A stretch of 13,919 nucleotides of DNA from CALISC01 sp963545195 (GCA_963545195.1 CAUUIA010000017.1:1-13919); one strand, 5' to 3'; counted from the first letter of the stretch, positions 1 to 7,203 are shown. A program made the numbers and translations. Notes: generated from the sequence alone by a model not told the origin.

Positions 1-4
1 TTTT

Positions 5-30
5 CACCTCTAACTCTATCAATTATAGCA
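5..30 (-). promoter_or_regulatory. Promoter and RBS of a divergent gene beyond the left edge
   Basis: On the minus strand, positions 30 to 22 read TGCTATAAT, a perfect -10 hexamer with an extended TG element. Positions 11 to 5 read AGAGGTG, followed by AAAA to the window end. The same RBS-plus-spacer (AGGTGAAAA) sits directly before the pyk ATG at 12771, so a start codon is expected immediately outside the window. No good -35 hexamer is seen at 16-18 bp. The leader would be only about 15 nt. Confidence 0.45.
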
Positions 31-254
31 AATTAAAGTATTTTTGTTATTTTTCAAAGCAAAAATTAGTAGTTTAGTTTTTAACAAAAATGGCTATTAT
101 TTACTTTAAAAACGTTAAAATTTAAGTAAAAACCAGTAAAATTAGGTAAAAACCGCAGTTTTAGTTTAAAACGCTCCAAAATTGTTAAGTTTATCCATGA
201 TTTTATTTTTTATATTACTTGTTTTAGGTATTTTTTCATTTAAAAATAAAAATT

Positions 255-283
255 TAGACTTTTTATTAAAAAAATACTATGAT
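255..283 (+). promoter_or_regulatory. Candidate promoter of rmuC
   Basis: TAGACT (255-260) and TATGAT (278-283) are separated by 17 bp, matching sigma-A consensus at 4/6 and 5/6 positions. The predicted start is near 290, giving a leader of roughly 40 nt with the RBS AGAAGGAGA at 314-322. Confidence 0.4.
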
Positions 284-328
284 AATTTTGGAAGAAAAAT
301 ATTCATTTTTTAAAGAAGGAGATTACTA

Positions 329-1534
329 ATGTCTGATAGAACTTTATTGTTTATTTTAATTGCGCTAGTTGCAATTTTATTCATTATTATGCCTGTTTTA
401 TTTGTTTACTTAATTAAGAAAAGTAAAACTAAACAGACTAACCAAACTGATATTCCAAATCTTGCACTTTTAGACAAATCTCTTTCAAACTCAACTGAAG
501 TTGTTAAAAACATAATTACTGAAAAACTGCTTGAATTTGAAAAAACACAAAGTGAAAACAGGATAAAGGAGCTTGAGAAATACAACGAATCTGTTGGCAA
601 AATCAATTCACTTAAAGAAGAAATTACCAGTTCTTTTACTTCATTTAAAGAAAACCAAGCAAAAACCATTAGTGATAACTTAGAGAAAAACTTCGGGCAA
701 ACTAAAGAAATTATTCAAGATATCACCCAAAGACTAACCAAAATAGATAGCGCACAAACTCAAATTACTAACTTTAAAGAAACGATTGATGATTTTAACC
801 GTATACTGACTGACAAAAAAGCACGTGGTAATTTTGGGGAGTTTCAACTAGAGGCTATGTTTAACTCAGTTGTTGGTGACACCAAAGACTCAATTTTCCA
901 AAGACAAGTTAAACTTTCTGACAATAGCATAGTTGATGGACTTTTGCGCGCACCGAAAGAAATTGGCAACATCCCGATTGACTCAAAATTCCCACTTGAA
1001 AACTACCGCGCAATGATAAACGCCGAGACCTCACTTGAAAAAAAAGATGCTAAGAAAGCCTTTTGTAATAGCTGTAAGAAGCATATTGAAGATATTTCAA
1101 AAAAATACATAATTAAAGGCAAAACTGCTGATTTTGCTTTTATGTTTATTCCGGCAGAAGCAATATTTATTGCACTACATTCCTTTGAGTTTAATGCGGT
1201 ACTAGAATTTGCAAAGAAAAAGAATGTTTACATAGTTTCGCCGTCTACTCTTTTTATAGTCATTCAAGAAATTTACAAGTTAAAAAAACAAAGAGAAATT
1301 CAAAAAAACTTGAAACCAATCTTAACTGAACTTAAGGCTTTAGAAAATCAGTTTAGGCTTTTTAAAGAAAGATGGGACAACTTTGTACAGTACTTTAAAA
1401 AAGAAGGTGAAGCGATTAAAGACTTAAATATCACACAAGGTAAAATTGTCAAAAAGTTTAAAGATATTAACAATCTTTCACTTCAAGAAGAACTAGTTGA
1501 ATTAGTTGATTCTGTTGCAACTGAAGAACAGTAA
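329..1534 (+). CDS. rmuC: RmuC family DNA recombination protein
   Basis: RmuC-family protein of 401 residues. The family is linked to limiting recombination at inverted repeats and other DNA structures, and its domain is related to nuclease folds, but its biochemistry is poorly known. Visible parts: one N-terminal membrane helix (about 5-29), a long charged coiled coil (about 45-160), then the conserved RmuC domain (about 165-345). That domain carries GNFGEFQLE, IPIDSKFPLENY, FAFMFIPAEAIF and VYIVSPSTLF, all typical of the family. Expected location is the inner face of the membrane. The ATG is preceded by AGAAGGAGA with good spacing. It appears monocistronic, with its own promoter and a 309-bp gap downstream. 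Family assignment is confident; cellular role is inferred from the family. Confidence 0.9.
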   Translation: MSDRTLLFILIALVAILFIIMPVLFVYLIKKSKTKQTNQTDIPNLALLDKSLSNSTEVVKNIITEKLLEFEKTQSENRIKELEKYNESVGKINSLKEEITSSFTSFKENQAKTISDNLEKNFGQTKEIIQDITQRLTKIDSAQTQITNFKETIDDFNRILTDKKARGNFGEFQLEAMFNSVVGDTKDSIFQRQVKLSDNSIVDGLLRAPKEIGNIPIDSKFPLENYRAMINAETSLEKKDAKKAFCNSCKKHIEDISKKYIIKGKTADFAFMFIPAEAIFIALHSFEFNAVLEFAKKKNVYIVSPSTLFIVIQEIYKLKKQREIQKNLKPILTELKALENQFRLFKERWDNFVQYFKKEGEAIKDLNITQGKIVKKFKDINNLSLQEELVELVDSVATEEQ

Positions 1535-1561
1535 AAAAATCTTTTCTATTCATGATTTTCT

Positions 1562-1580
1562 GCATTTTACACAAAAATGC
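1562..1580 (+). terminator. Weak hairpin after rmuC
   Basis: GCATTTT and AAAATGC form a 7-bp stem with a 5-nt ACACA loop, 28 bp after the rmuC stop. The stem is AT-rich and no T tract follows, so it is at best a weak intrinsic terminator. Confidence 0.25.
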
Positions 1581-1758
1581 TGATATAAAAATTAGTTTAA
1601 GTGTTCTTTAAATTACTCTACATTTAATTTAGTGTAAATGATACGGAAAAATTTGATGTAATTCCTTTTTTCTTCACAAAATTACTGGATTTTTTGTCTC
1701 GATACAACTGTCTATTTAGTTAAAATGGCTTTTAAAACCAAACAAAATTTTAAATTAC

Positions 1759-1787
1759 TTGGTATTTAATTTGCCTTACTATATAAT
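1759..1787 (+). promoter_or_regulatory. Promoter of secE-nusG
   Basis: TTGGTA (1759-1764) and a perfect TATAAT (1782-1787) are 17 bp apart. The predicted start near 1794 leaves a leader of about 50 nt with the RBS GAGGTG (1832-1837) before the secE ATG. Confidence 0.65.
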
Positions 1788-1843
1788 AAGTGGGTATTAA
1801 ATGTTTCTCAAAAAAACACTATTTTTTAATTGAGGTGTAATTT

Positions 1844-2272
1844 ATGGCATTAAAAGAAAAAAATGTTGAAAAAAAATCTCGTTTATTGCAAGTTTTAAAA
1901 ACTGAATACCGTTGGGAGAACTTATTTTTAGGAATTGTTGCTATTTTTGGCAGTGCAGTTTCTTTAATGATTATCACTAAAACTATCACTATTTCTTCAT
2001 CAATTCCAGTACTTGGCTCTGGTTCAAACGGCACAATTTTTGCAAGTGTACTACTTGCATTGTGTATTCTTTGCATCTTTCTAGTAGCATTTCCTTATTT
2101 CTTTGCTGCTTTTCCAGAGATTAAAAAAATTTCTTGGTCTCACGGTTCTAAATACTTTGACTATGCAGTCCGCACATTTATCTTTATTATAATTTTTGCA
2201 TTAACTTTGTTCTTATATGATTTTGTCACTACACAAATCATTAAAGAAATTACTGGTAAAATCAAGCAATGA
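1844..2272 (+). CDS. secE: Preprotein translocase subunit SecE
   Basis: SecE clamps the SecY channel in the plasma membrane and is essential for Sec-dependent export. At 142 residues it is longer than the usual single-helix Gram-positive SecE (about 60). It shows three hydrophobic helices (about 26-48, 64-88 and 109-130). The conserved amphipathic SecE motif PEIKKISWS (91-99) precedes the last helix, as expected. The two extra N-terminal helices make it resemble the three-helix E. coli type. The start is chosen from GAGGTG upstream. Its stop overlaps the nusG start (ATGA), so the two are translationally coupled, and the secE-nusG order supports the call. Identification rests on the motif and context; overall sequence is divergent. 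Confidence 0.85.
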   Translation: MALKEKNVEKKSRLLQVLKTEYRWENLFLGIVAIFGSAVSLMIITKTITISSSIPVLGSGSNGTIFASVLLALCILCIFLVAFPYFFAAFPEIKKISWSHGSKYFDYAVRTFIFIIIFALTLFLYDFVTTQIIKEITGKIKQ

Positions 2273-2826
2273 TAAGAAAATCTGAAACTCAAAGACGCTG
2301 GTACATTGTTCAAACTTTTCCAAATCTTGAAAACAAGGTAAAAGAAGACTTAGAGCGCCGAATTGATAGTCTTGGTGTACAAGAATATATTTTTAATGTA
2401 CTAGTTCCTGAAGAAAAACGCATTGAAAAGAAAGCCGACGGCACTGAAAAGGAAGTAGTTGTCCAAATTTATCCAGGCTACGTGTTTGTTGAAATGATAG
2501 TTAGCGACTACGCTTGGTTTGTTGTCAGAAACACACCAAACGTTTCCGGAATTTTAGGGTCGGGCGGAAAAGGTAAAAAACCAGTTCCTGTGCCTGAACA
2601 CGAAATGAAGCCTATTTTGGAAAAACAAGGACTAATCGCTAAAGAAACTTACCAACATTTAGTTGGCAAACAAGTCCAAATTATAGACGGTTCTATGGCT
2701 GGCCAACAAGGAGTTGTGCTTTCAGCAGACGACGAAAAAAGAGAACTTGTGGTTTCAATTTTAGCGTTTGGACGTTCTACTGACTTTACTGTCTCTGTTG
2801 ACTTAGTTAAAGAAATTAAAGCCTAA
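2269..2826 (+). CDS. nusG: Transcription termination/antitermination protein NusG
   Basis: NusG binds RNA polymerase and modulates elongation, pausing and termination, and can link polymerase to Rho or the ribosome. The 185-residue protein has the NGN domain (about 8-115, opening with WYIVQTFPNLENKV and including YPGYVFVEM and RNTPNVSGILG). The KOW domain follows (about 128-165, with VGKQVQIIDGSMAGQQGVV). Length is normal for the family. It starts inside the secE stop codon (ATGA overlap) and relies on coupling, since no separate strong RBS is visible. The gene is closed by a strong hairpin at 2856-2879. rplK, the usual next gene, does not follow here. Confidence 0.95.
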   Translation: MIRKSETQRRWYIVQTFPNLENKVKEDLERRIDSLGVQEYIFNVLVPEEKRIEKKADGTEKEVVVQIYPGYVFVEMIVSDYAWFVVRNTPNVSGILGSGGKGKKPVPVPEHEMKPILEKQGLIAKETYQHLVGKQVQIIDGSMAGQQGVVLSADDEKRELVVSILAFGRSTDFTVSVDLVKEIKA

Positions 2827-2855
2827 ATTACTTTTTTTCAAACAGACTTATTTTG

Positions 2856-2879
2856 CCCACCCGGCTGGGTGGGTTTTTT
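2856..2879 (+). terminator. Strong hairpin between nusG and ecfA1
   Basis: CCCACCC (2856-2862) pairs perfectly with GGGTGGG (2867-2873) around a GGCT loop, followed by six T. This is a textbook intrinsic terminator for secE-nusG. It ends only 31 bp before the ecfA1 start codon, so it may also regulate read-through into the ecf operon. Confidence 0.9.
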
Positions 2880-2910
2880 AATAACAAAAATCACAAAACA
2901 AGGATTTAAA

Positions 2911-3699
2911 ATGCCTGAAATTCTAAAAGTTAAAAACCTAAATTTTAATTTTTTAAATAAACCGCTTTTAAGAAATGTCTCTTTTGACGTTAAAGCTGGC
3001 GAGTTTTTTTGCGTGGTTGGCACAAATGGTGCAGGTAAATCCACGCTTGCCAGAATTTTAGTAGGATTAGAAGTTGCAAAAAGTGGCGAGATTGTTTTTA
3101 ATTTTGATGATACACCACTTGTTTTAAATGAAGAAAACTTAGCAAAAATTAGACAAAACCTAGGCCTAGTTTTTCAAAACCCTGAAAACCAGTTTGTTGC
3201 GCAAACTGTGTTTAAGGAACTCGCTTTTAATTTAGAAAACAAATGTGTAAGCCGACCAGAAATTGAAAAACAAGTTAAAAAAATCGCACAAGACTTTGGT
3301 CTAGATACTCTGCTTTCAGAAATGCCAACTGCTTTGTCTGGTGGGCAAATGCAGAAATTAGCAGTAGCGAGCAGTTTAATTTCTGGCGCTAAAATTTTAA
3401 TTTTTGACGAGTCTCTTTCTATGCTAGACAGCATTACTAAACAAAAAACCCTGAAGTTAATCAAAGATTTAAATAAAGAACAAAAAATCACAGTAATTTT
3501 AATTACACATGACCCCGAAGTTTTGATAAACTCAGACAGAGTTCTTAAAATTGACAATCAAATCGCCGAAATTAAAAGTGCCACTGACTATATTTCGGAA
3601 CTACCTGATGAACTACTTCCGCTTACTCTTCAGTTTTATAAAAATGAAAAAAATCCAGAAATTAAGAGATACATATGGCAACAGTTGCGAGAAATTTAA
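2911..3699 (+). CDS. ecfA1: ECF transporter ATPase subunit EcfA1
   Basis: One of the two ATPases that power energy-coupling factor importers for vitamins and metal cofactors. With EcfA2 and EcfT it forms the shared module that docks different substrate-binding S components. All ABC motifs are present (numbered from this start, 262 residues): Walker A GTNGAGKST (37-45), Q-loop in FQNPENQ (about 88-94), signature LSGGQ (142-146), Walker B KILIFDE (161-167) and switch His200. The ATG at 2911 is chosen because AAGGA (2900-2904) precedes it; the frame is open further upstream only into the terminator hairpin. The end overlaps ecfA2 by 25 bp. No S component is visible in this window, so the transported substrate cannot be stated. 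Confidence 0.92.
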   Translation: MPEILKVKNLNFNFLNKPLLRNVSFDVKAGEFFCVVGTNGAGKSTLARILVGLEVAKSGEIVFNFDDTPLVLNEENLAKIRQNLGLVFQNPENQFVAQTVFKELAFNLENKCVSRPEIEKQVKKIAQDFGLDTLLSEMPTALSGGQMQKLAVASSLISGAKILIFDESLSMLDSITKQKTLKLIKDLNKEQKITVILITHDPEVLINSDRVLKIDNQIAEIKSATDYISELPDELLPLTLQFYKNEKNPEIKRYIWQQLREI

Positions 3700-4508
3700 G
3701 CTTTAAATACGACAAACACGGCGAACATAAACTAAATAACATCAATTTTAGTTTCAGTTCAACTGGTGAGTTTATCGCGATAGTTGGAGAAACTGGAGCC
3801 GGTAAAACTACACTACTTAAACATCTAAATGCTTTACTTAAACCAACTAGCGGTGAAATTGAATATGATAACTTTAAAATCAAAGCGAAGCGCCCAGTTT
3901 TTCGTTCGCTTAATTTCTTAAGACAAAAACACGCCCTTCTTTTTCAGTTTCCAGAACATCAGTTGTTTGCAGAAACTGTTGAAAAAGATGTTTGTTTCGG
4001 ACCAAAAAACTTTAAAAAAACCAAAAAACAAGCAAGTTCGCTGGCAAAAGCTGGACTTAAGTTAGTAGGACTAGATGAGTCTTTTTGGCAAACTTCTCCG
4101 TTTAAGTTGTCAGGCGGTGAAATGAGAAAGGCGGCTTTAGCCGGAGTTCTGGCGCTTAGCCCTGAAGTTATCCTTTTAGACGAACCAACTCGCGGACTTG
4201 ACCTTCAAAGTGTTTTAAAAGTTCTTAAACTATTTAAAGACTGGCATGCTAAAACTAATGGAACTGTTGTTTTAATCACACATGACTTAGAAATTGCCTA
4301 TAAATACGCAACTCGTGTTGTTTATCTTAAGTCTGGAAAGATTTTGGCAGACTTGCCGAAATCTGAGTTTTTTTCCTCAAATAACAGTTTGCCTAAACCA
4401 AAAATTTTTAAATTGGTAAACGATGTCAACAAACAATTTAATACTAATTTTTCTTTTGAGTTAAATTCAGATTTAACCGCATCTTTTAAAAAAGGTGAGC
4501 TTAAATGA
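3675..4508 (+). CDS. ecfA2: ECF transporter ATPase subunit EcfA2
   Basis: Second ATPase of the energy-coupling factor module, expected to pair with EcfA1 and couple to EcfT. In 277 residues it carries Walker A GETGAGKTT (38-46), the EcfA-type Q-loop FQFPEHQLFAETV (90-102), signature LSGGE (145-149), Walker B VILLDE (165-170), D-loop GLD and switch His203. The FPEHQLFxxTV stretch is characteristic of EcfA proteins and separates them from other ABC ATPases. It begins inside ecfA1 (25-bp overlap), with a weak purine-rich AAGAGA before the ATG. It ends in an ATGA overlap with ecfT, so the subunits are made in a coupled way. Confidence 0.93.
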   Translation: MATVARNLSFKYDKHGEHKLNNINFSFSSTGEFIAIVGETGAGKTTLLKHLNALLKPTSGEIEYDNFKIKAKRPVFRSLNFLRQKHALLFQFPEHQLFAETVEKDVCFGPKNFKKTKKQASSLAKAGLKLVGLDESFWQTSPFKLSGGEMRKAALAGVLALSPEVILLDEPTRGLDLQSVLKVLKLFKDWHAKTNGTVVLITHDLEIAYKYATRVVYLKSGKILADLPKSEFFSSNNSLPKPKIFKLVNDVNKQFNTNFSFELNSDLTASFKKGELK

Positions 4509-5521
4509 GCGGGCAACAAGTTTTTGGACAATATCAAAATAAAGGTTCTTTTTTAAATAAAACCAACCCTTTTGTTAAATTGCTTTTAACTCTTGAGTTA
4601 ATTGTTATTACTTTTTTGTTTCCATTAACTGACAATATTTACTTAATATCTGGGTTAGTTAGTTTTGCCTTGTTTACTCTACTGATTTTAGCCTTAGCCA
4701 AAGTTAATATCTTTAAAATTATTAAGTCACTGACTGCGATTTTAACACTGTTGATGCTAACTGTCTTAATTAAAGTTTTGACCTATTGGCCAGCAACTGG
4801 CGAAAAAGCGTTATTTTTAACAACTACTTTTTCGTTTTCTTGGCTAAATTTATCTTTAGTTGTTTTATTCACTGTATTTTTAGGGTTTGCGGCTAAATAC
4901 ATTAAGATAAATTTGGTATTTTTACCGCTAGTTTTAGTGTTTTCGTTTACTTTATTTTACTTTTTGCCAAATTTTGGATTTTATTCATTTAAAGTAGAAT
5001 TGTTTAAAAAACCCTTATTTGAATCTTTGTTTTTAGTAATCAGAGTAATTTGTGTGCTGTTTTTAATGTCGGGGCTAACTACCACTACTTCTCCGCTTGA
5101 ATTAACCTATGCTTTAGAGAAATTATTTTATCCACTTAAAATAATAGGCCTAAAAATTCAAACTTTTACGTTTGTTTTTTCTTTAACTATTCGTTTCATT
5201 CCCAGTCTTGGTAAGCAAGTTTGCAAAATCACAGAGGCTCAAAAAGCCCGCGGTTTTGATTTAAAAAGTGCCAATATTTTTAGAAAAATTAAGTTTATCG
5301 TCGCCATTTTAATCCCACTTTTTGTCCACTCTTTCAAGGCTGCGTTTGAGTTGGCAGACGCCCTAGATGTTCGTGGCTTTGACTTAGACAAACCAAGAAC
5401 TGAGGCTATTGACTATAAATTAAAAGCCGTTGACTGGGTTTTAGTTTCCTTCTTTTCACTATTGACAATTTCTGCTATCATGCTTAGAATTTTGGGACTA
5501 GTATATGGAATTAAATTATAG
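4505..5521 (+). CDS. ecfT: ECF transporter transmembrane subunit EcfT
   Basis: Integral membrane scaffold that joins the EcfA ATPases to substrate-binding S subunits. The 338-residue protein has several hydrophobic helices between about residues 20 and 190, another near 210-235, and one at the C terminus (about 312-335). The cytoplasmic part holds the two coupling-helix motifs: EAQKARGFD (ARG at 248-250) and ADALDVRGFD. The second reads VRG (289-291) instead of the usual ARG. It is somewhat longer than many EcfT proteins (about 265), with extra hydrophobic sequence in the N-terminal half. The start overlaps the ecfA2 stop (ATGA) with AAAGGTGA just before it. Context and the paired motifs make the call firm. 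Confidence 0.92.
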   Translation: MSGQQVFGQYQNKGSFLNKTNPFVKLLLTLELIVITFLFPLTDNIYLISGLVSFALFTLLILALAKVNIFKIIKSLTAILTLLMLTVLIKVLTYWPATGEKALFLTTTFSFSWLNLSLVVLFTVFLGFAAKYIKINLVFLPLVLVFSFTLFYFLPNFGFYSFKVELFKKPLFESLFLVIRVICVLFLMSGLTTTTSPLELTYALEKLFYPLKIIGLKIQTFTFVFSLTIRFIPSLGKQVCKITEAQKARGFDLKSANIFRKIKFIVAILIPLFVHSFKAAFELADALDVRGFDLDKPRTEAIDYKLKAVDWVLVSFFSLLTISAIMLRILGLVYGIKL

Positions 5522-6263
5522 ATACGCGCTCATTTTGGAGTATAGAGGAACCGCTTATTTCGGCTCACAACGCCAAAATACCTTGCCAACCATTCAAAAT
5601 GAAGTTGACAAGGCCTTAAAAAATATGACCCAAATTAAGGTCAAAACTCATTTTGCTTCCAGAACAGACAAAGGAGTGCACGCTGAGTTTCAGGTGTGTC
5701 ACTTTGACATACCTGTTTTGCTTGACCTTTCATATTTACCCCACAACTTAAATAAACGTTTACCTGAAGACATTAGAGTAGTTAAAGCGATTTTAGTTGA
5801 CTTTAGTTTTCACTCAAGGCACTGTTCTGTAAAAAAAACCTATATTTACAAAATTGCCAAAAAACCAGTTAACGCTTTTAACTCAGAGTACTCAGTTTAT
5901 TTTAGTAATCTAAATATCAAAGATATGCAAGAAGTCGTTCCTCTTTTTATCGGCACAAAAGACTTTAAAGGTTTTGCTAAAACAGAGCCAAATGAAGATA
6001 CAATTAAAACCGTGCTTGATTTAAAAATCACCGAAAACAAAGATTTTTACACTGTAAAAATCACAGGAACTGGATTTTTAAGGTATATGGTCAGATCAAT
6101 TGTTGGAGTTCTCGCTAGAGTTGGCAAAGGTACATTTAGCCCTGAGTCAGTTTCCGAGATTTTTATGAAAAAAGACCATACACTTTGTGGTAAAACCACA
6201 CCTGCTAAAGGTCTGGTTTTAAAAAAAATTTACTATCCTAAAAAGTACAAAATAAAAAAATAA
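5505..6263 (+). CDS. truA: tRNA pseudouridine(38-40) synthase TruA
   Basis: Converts uridines 38-40 in the anticodon stem-loop of many tRNAs to pseudouridine. The 252-residue length fits the family. The catalytic motif is SRTDKGVHA with Asp55 as the nucleophile. The N-terminal EYRGTAYFGSQRQNTLPTIQ matches the TruA opening, and FLRYMVRSIVGVLARVGKG is the conserved C-terminal half motif. The gene starts 17 bp inside ecfT; ecfA1-ecfA2-ecfT-truA is the standard Firmicutes order. In Bacillus rplM-rpsI follows, but here the next gene is a tRNA. No terminator separates truA from that tRNA, so truA transcripts probably run on into it. Confidence 0.95.
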   Translation: MELNYRYALILEYRGTAYFGSQRQNTLPTIQNEVDKALKNMTQIKVKTHFASRTDKGVHAEFQVCHFDIPVLLDLSYLPHNLNKRLPEDIRVVKAILVDFSFHSRHCSVKKTYIYKIAKKPVNAFNSEYSVYFSNLNIKDMQEVVPLFIGTKDFKGFAKTEPNEDTIKTVLDLKITENKDFYTVKITGTGFLRYMVRSIVGVLARVGKGTFSPESVSEIFMKKDHTLCGKTTPAKGLVLKKIYYPKKYKIKK

Positions 6264-6280
6264 TTTTCTTGATTTATTTA

Positions 6281-6309
6281 TTGACCAATTTTTGGCTTTG
6301 TGGTAATAT
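6281..6309 (+). promoter_or_regulatory. Promoter of tRNA-Leu
   Basis: TTGACC (6281-6286, 5/6 to consensus) and TAATAT (6304-6309) are separated by 17 bp. The predicted start near 6316 is a few bases before the mature tRNA 5' end. It lies just after the truA stop codon. Confidence 0.65.
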
Positions 6310-6320
6310 TATTAAGTAAT

Positions 6321-6404
6321 GCGGGCGTGGCGGAACTGGCAGACGCGCTAGACTTAGGATCTAGTTCCCTCGGAGTGCAGGTTCAATTCCTGTCGCCCGC
6401 ACCA
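6321..6404 (+). tRNA. tRNA-Leu (anticodon UAG), CCA encoded
   Basis: The acceptor arms GCGGGCG (6321-6327) and CGCCCGC (6394-6400) pair perfectly, followed by discriminator A and an encoded CCA. The anticodon stem is CTAGA/TCTAG with loop CTTAGGA, giving anticodon UAG at 6355-6357, which reads CUN leucine codons. A long variable arm (class II) and a T loop TTCAATT with the GCAGG/CCTGT stem fit tRNA-Leu. It has its own promoter and a terminator hairpin 20 bp downstream. Confidence 0.97.
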
Positions 6405-6423
6405 CTTATCTAAATAAATTACC

Positions 6424-6448
6424 AAAAGTGTGCTTGTCACACTTTTTT
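6424..6448 (+). terminator. Terminator hairpin between tRNA-Leu and rsuA
   Basis: AAAAGTGTG (6424-6432) and CACACTTTT (6438-6446) form a perfect 9-bp stem with a CTTGT loop and a T-rich 3' side (six T). It ends the tRNA transcript. Only 17 bp separate it from the start codon of the next gene, so that gene must rely on read-through or an unrecognised start. Confidence 0.8.
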
Positions 6449-6465
6449 ATTTGAAAAGGATAAAC

Positions 6466-7167
6466 ATGACTAGATTAGACCGAGTTTTAGCAAATTTAAA
6501 ATATGGTAGTCGCAAAGACTGCCAAACCTACATAAAAAAAGGCCTGGTTTCAGTAAACGGCGTAGTTTGCACAAAAGTTGACAGAAAAATTAAAGAGACA
6601 GACCAAATTATTTTCAATGATTCTGAGATTAAATATCTACCTAACTTTATTTTGATGTTAAATAAACCAGAAGGCTATATTTCTTCCAATGTTTCTGGGC
6701 TATATCCTTCAATACTTACTTTGATAAAAGAACCCTATAGCCGTTATGATTTAAAAATAGCGGGTAGACTAGATGTTGATACCACTGGTTTGCTTTTGAT
6801 TACCAATGTTGGTGTGTATGTACACAAAATCGCGTCTCCGAATTCCAAGGTTATCAAAACCTATATCGCTGAACTTAAAAACCCTTGGACTGTCGCTCAA
6901 GCAAATCAGTTGCTTAAACCCATGATTTTAAGAGACGGCGAAAACCAACAATACATAGCCAAAGCCTTAGAAGTTAGGTTAATTGACAGCACACACGTGG
7001 AAATTAAAATCGATATGGGTAAATACCACCAAGTTAAAAACATGGTGATGTATTTTGGAAATGAAGTACTTAAATTAACTAGATCAGCAGTTGGTTCTTT
7101 GATTTTACCTAGTGATTTAAAGTCAGGTGAATATCGCTTAGTTGAACTCACTGACATCATAGACTAG
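6466..7167 (+). CDS. rsuA: RsuA-type pseudouridine synthase (16S rRNA)
   Basis: Pseudouridine synthase of the RsuA/RluB/E/F family. An N-terminal S4 RNA-binding domain (about 1-48, with LDRVLANLKYGSRKDCQTYI) is followed by the catalytic domain. That domain has GRLDVDTTGLLLITN (100-114; catalytic Asp103) and the KYHQVKNM segment (RsuA-like KYHQVRRM rather than RluB-like). RsuA modifies U516 of 16S rRNA; that target is inferred. The protein is 233 residues from the ATG at 6466, which has GAAAAGGA just upstream. A farther in-frame start at 6430 lies inside the terminator hairpin and lacks an RBS. No downstream terminator is obvious before the next promoter. Confidence 0.85.
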   Translation: MTRLDRVLANLKYGSRKDCQTYIKKGLVSVNGVVCTKVDRKIKETDQIIFNDSEIKYLPNFILMLNKPEGYISSNVSGLYPSILTLIKEPYSRYDLKIAGRLDVDTTGLLLITNVGVYVHKIASPNSKVIKTYIAELKNPWTVAQANQLLKPMILRDGENQQYIAKALEVRLIDSTHVEIKIDMGKYHQVKNMVMYFGNEVLKLTRSAVGSLILPSDLKSGEYRLVELTDIID

Positions 7168-7174
7168 AAAAAAC

Positions 7175-7203
7175 TTAACTTATTGGTTTAATTTTGTTAA
7201 AAT
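7175..7203 (+). promoter_or_regulatory. Candidate promoter of the 7269 gene
   Basis: TTAACT (7175-7180) and TAAAAT (7198-7203) are 17 bp apart, and the -10 is extended by TG (TGTTAAAAT, 7195-7203). The leader would be about 60 nt. Both hexamers are imperfect. Confidence 0.4.

Larger units (their letters stand above)
1..328. other. AT-rich intergenic region between divergent genes
   Basis: No convincing gene lies here. The left edge reads on the minus strand as an extended -10 promoter and RBS for a gene outside the window, and the right end carries a promoter and RBS for rmuC. Between them is very AT-rich DNA. The 9-mer GTAAAAACC occurs at 126-134 and again at 146-154, exactly 20 bp apart, and TTTAAAAACG (105-114) has a near copy at 165-173. 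The repeats may be operator-like or only low-complexity sequence. Confidence 0.5.
1535..1843 (+). other. 309-bp intergenic region upstream of secE
   Basis: No gene is supported; the open frames here are very short, for example a 14-codon one at 1724. It holds a small hairpin just after rmuC (1562-1580), weak AT-rich inverted repeats such as CATTTA/TAAATG (1621-1626 and 1635-1640), and the secE promoter near the right end. rpmG (ribosomal protein L33), which often precedes secE in Firmicutes, is absent: no CxxC-bearing small frame is visible. Confidence 0.55.

Noticed and set aside
191..199. DnaA box-like TTATCCATG near the left end
   Set aside because: It differs from TTATCCACA at two positions, is single, and no dnaA, dnaN or iteron cluster is near.
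2869..2910. Longer N terminus for EcfA1 from a GTG at 2869
   Set aside because: That start lies in the terminator stem without an RBS, whereas ATG 2911 has AAGGA upstream and begins the conserved ABC domain.
6430..6465. Longer RsuA starting at 6430
   Set aside because: The extra residues come from the terminator hairpin, and ATG 6466 has an AAGGA RBS and begins the S4 domain.
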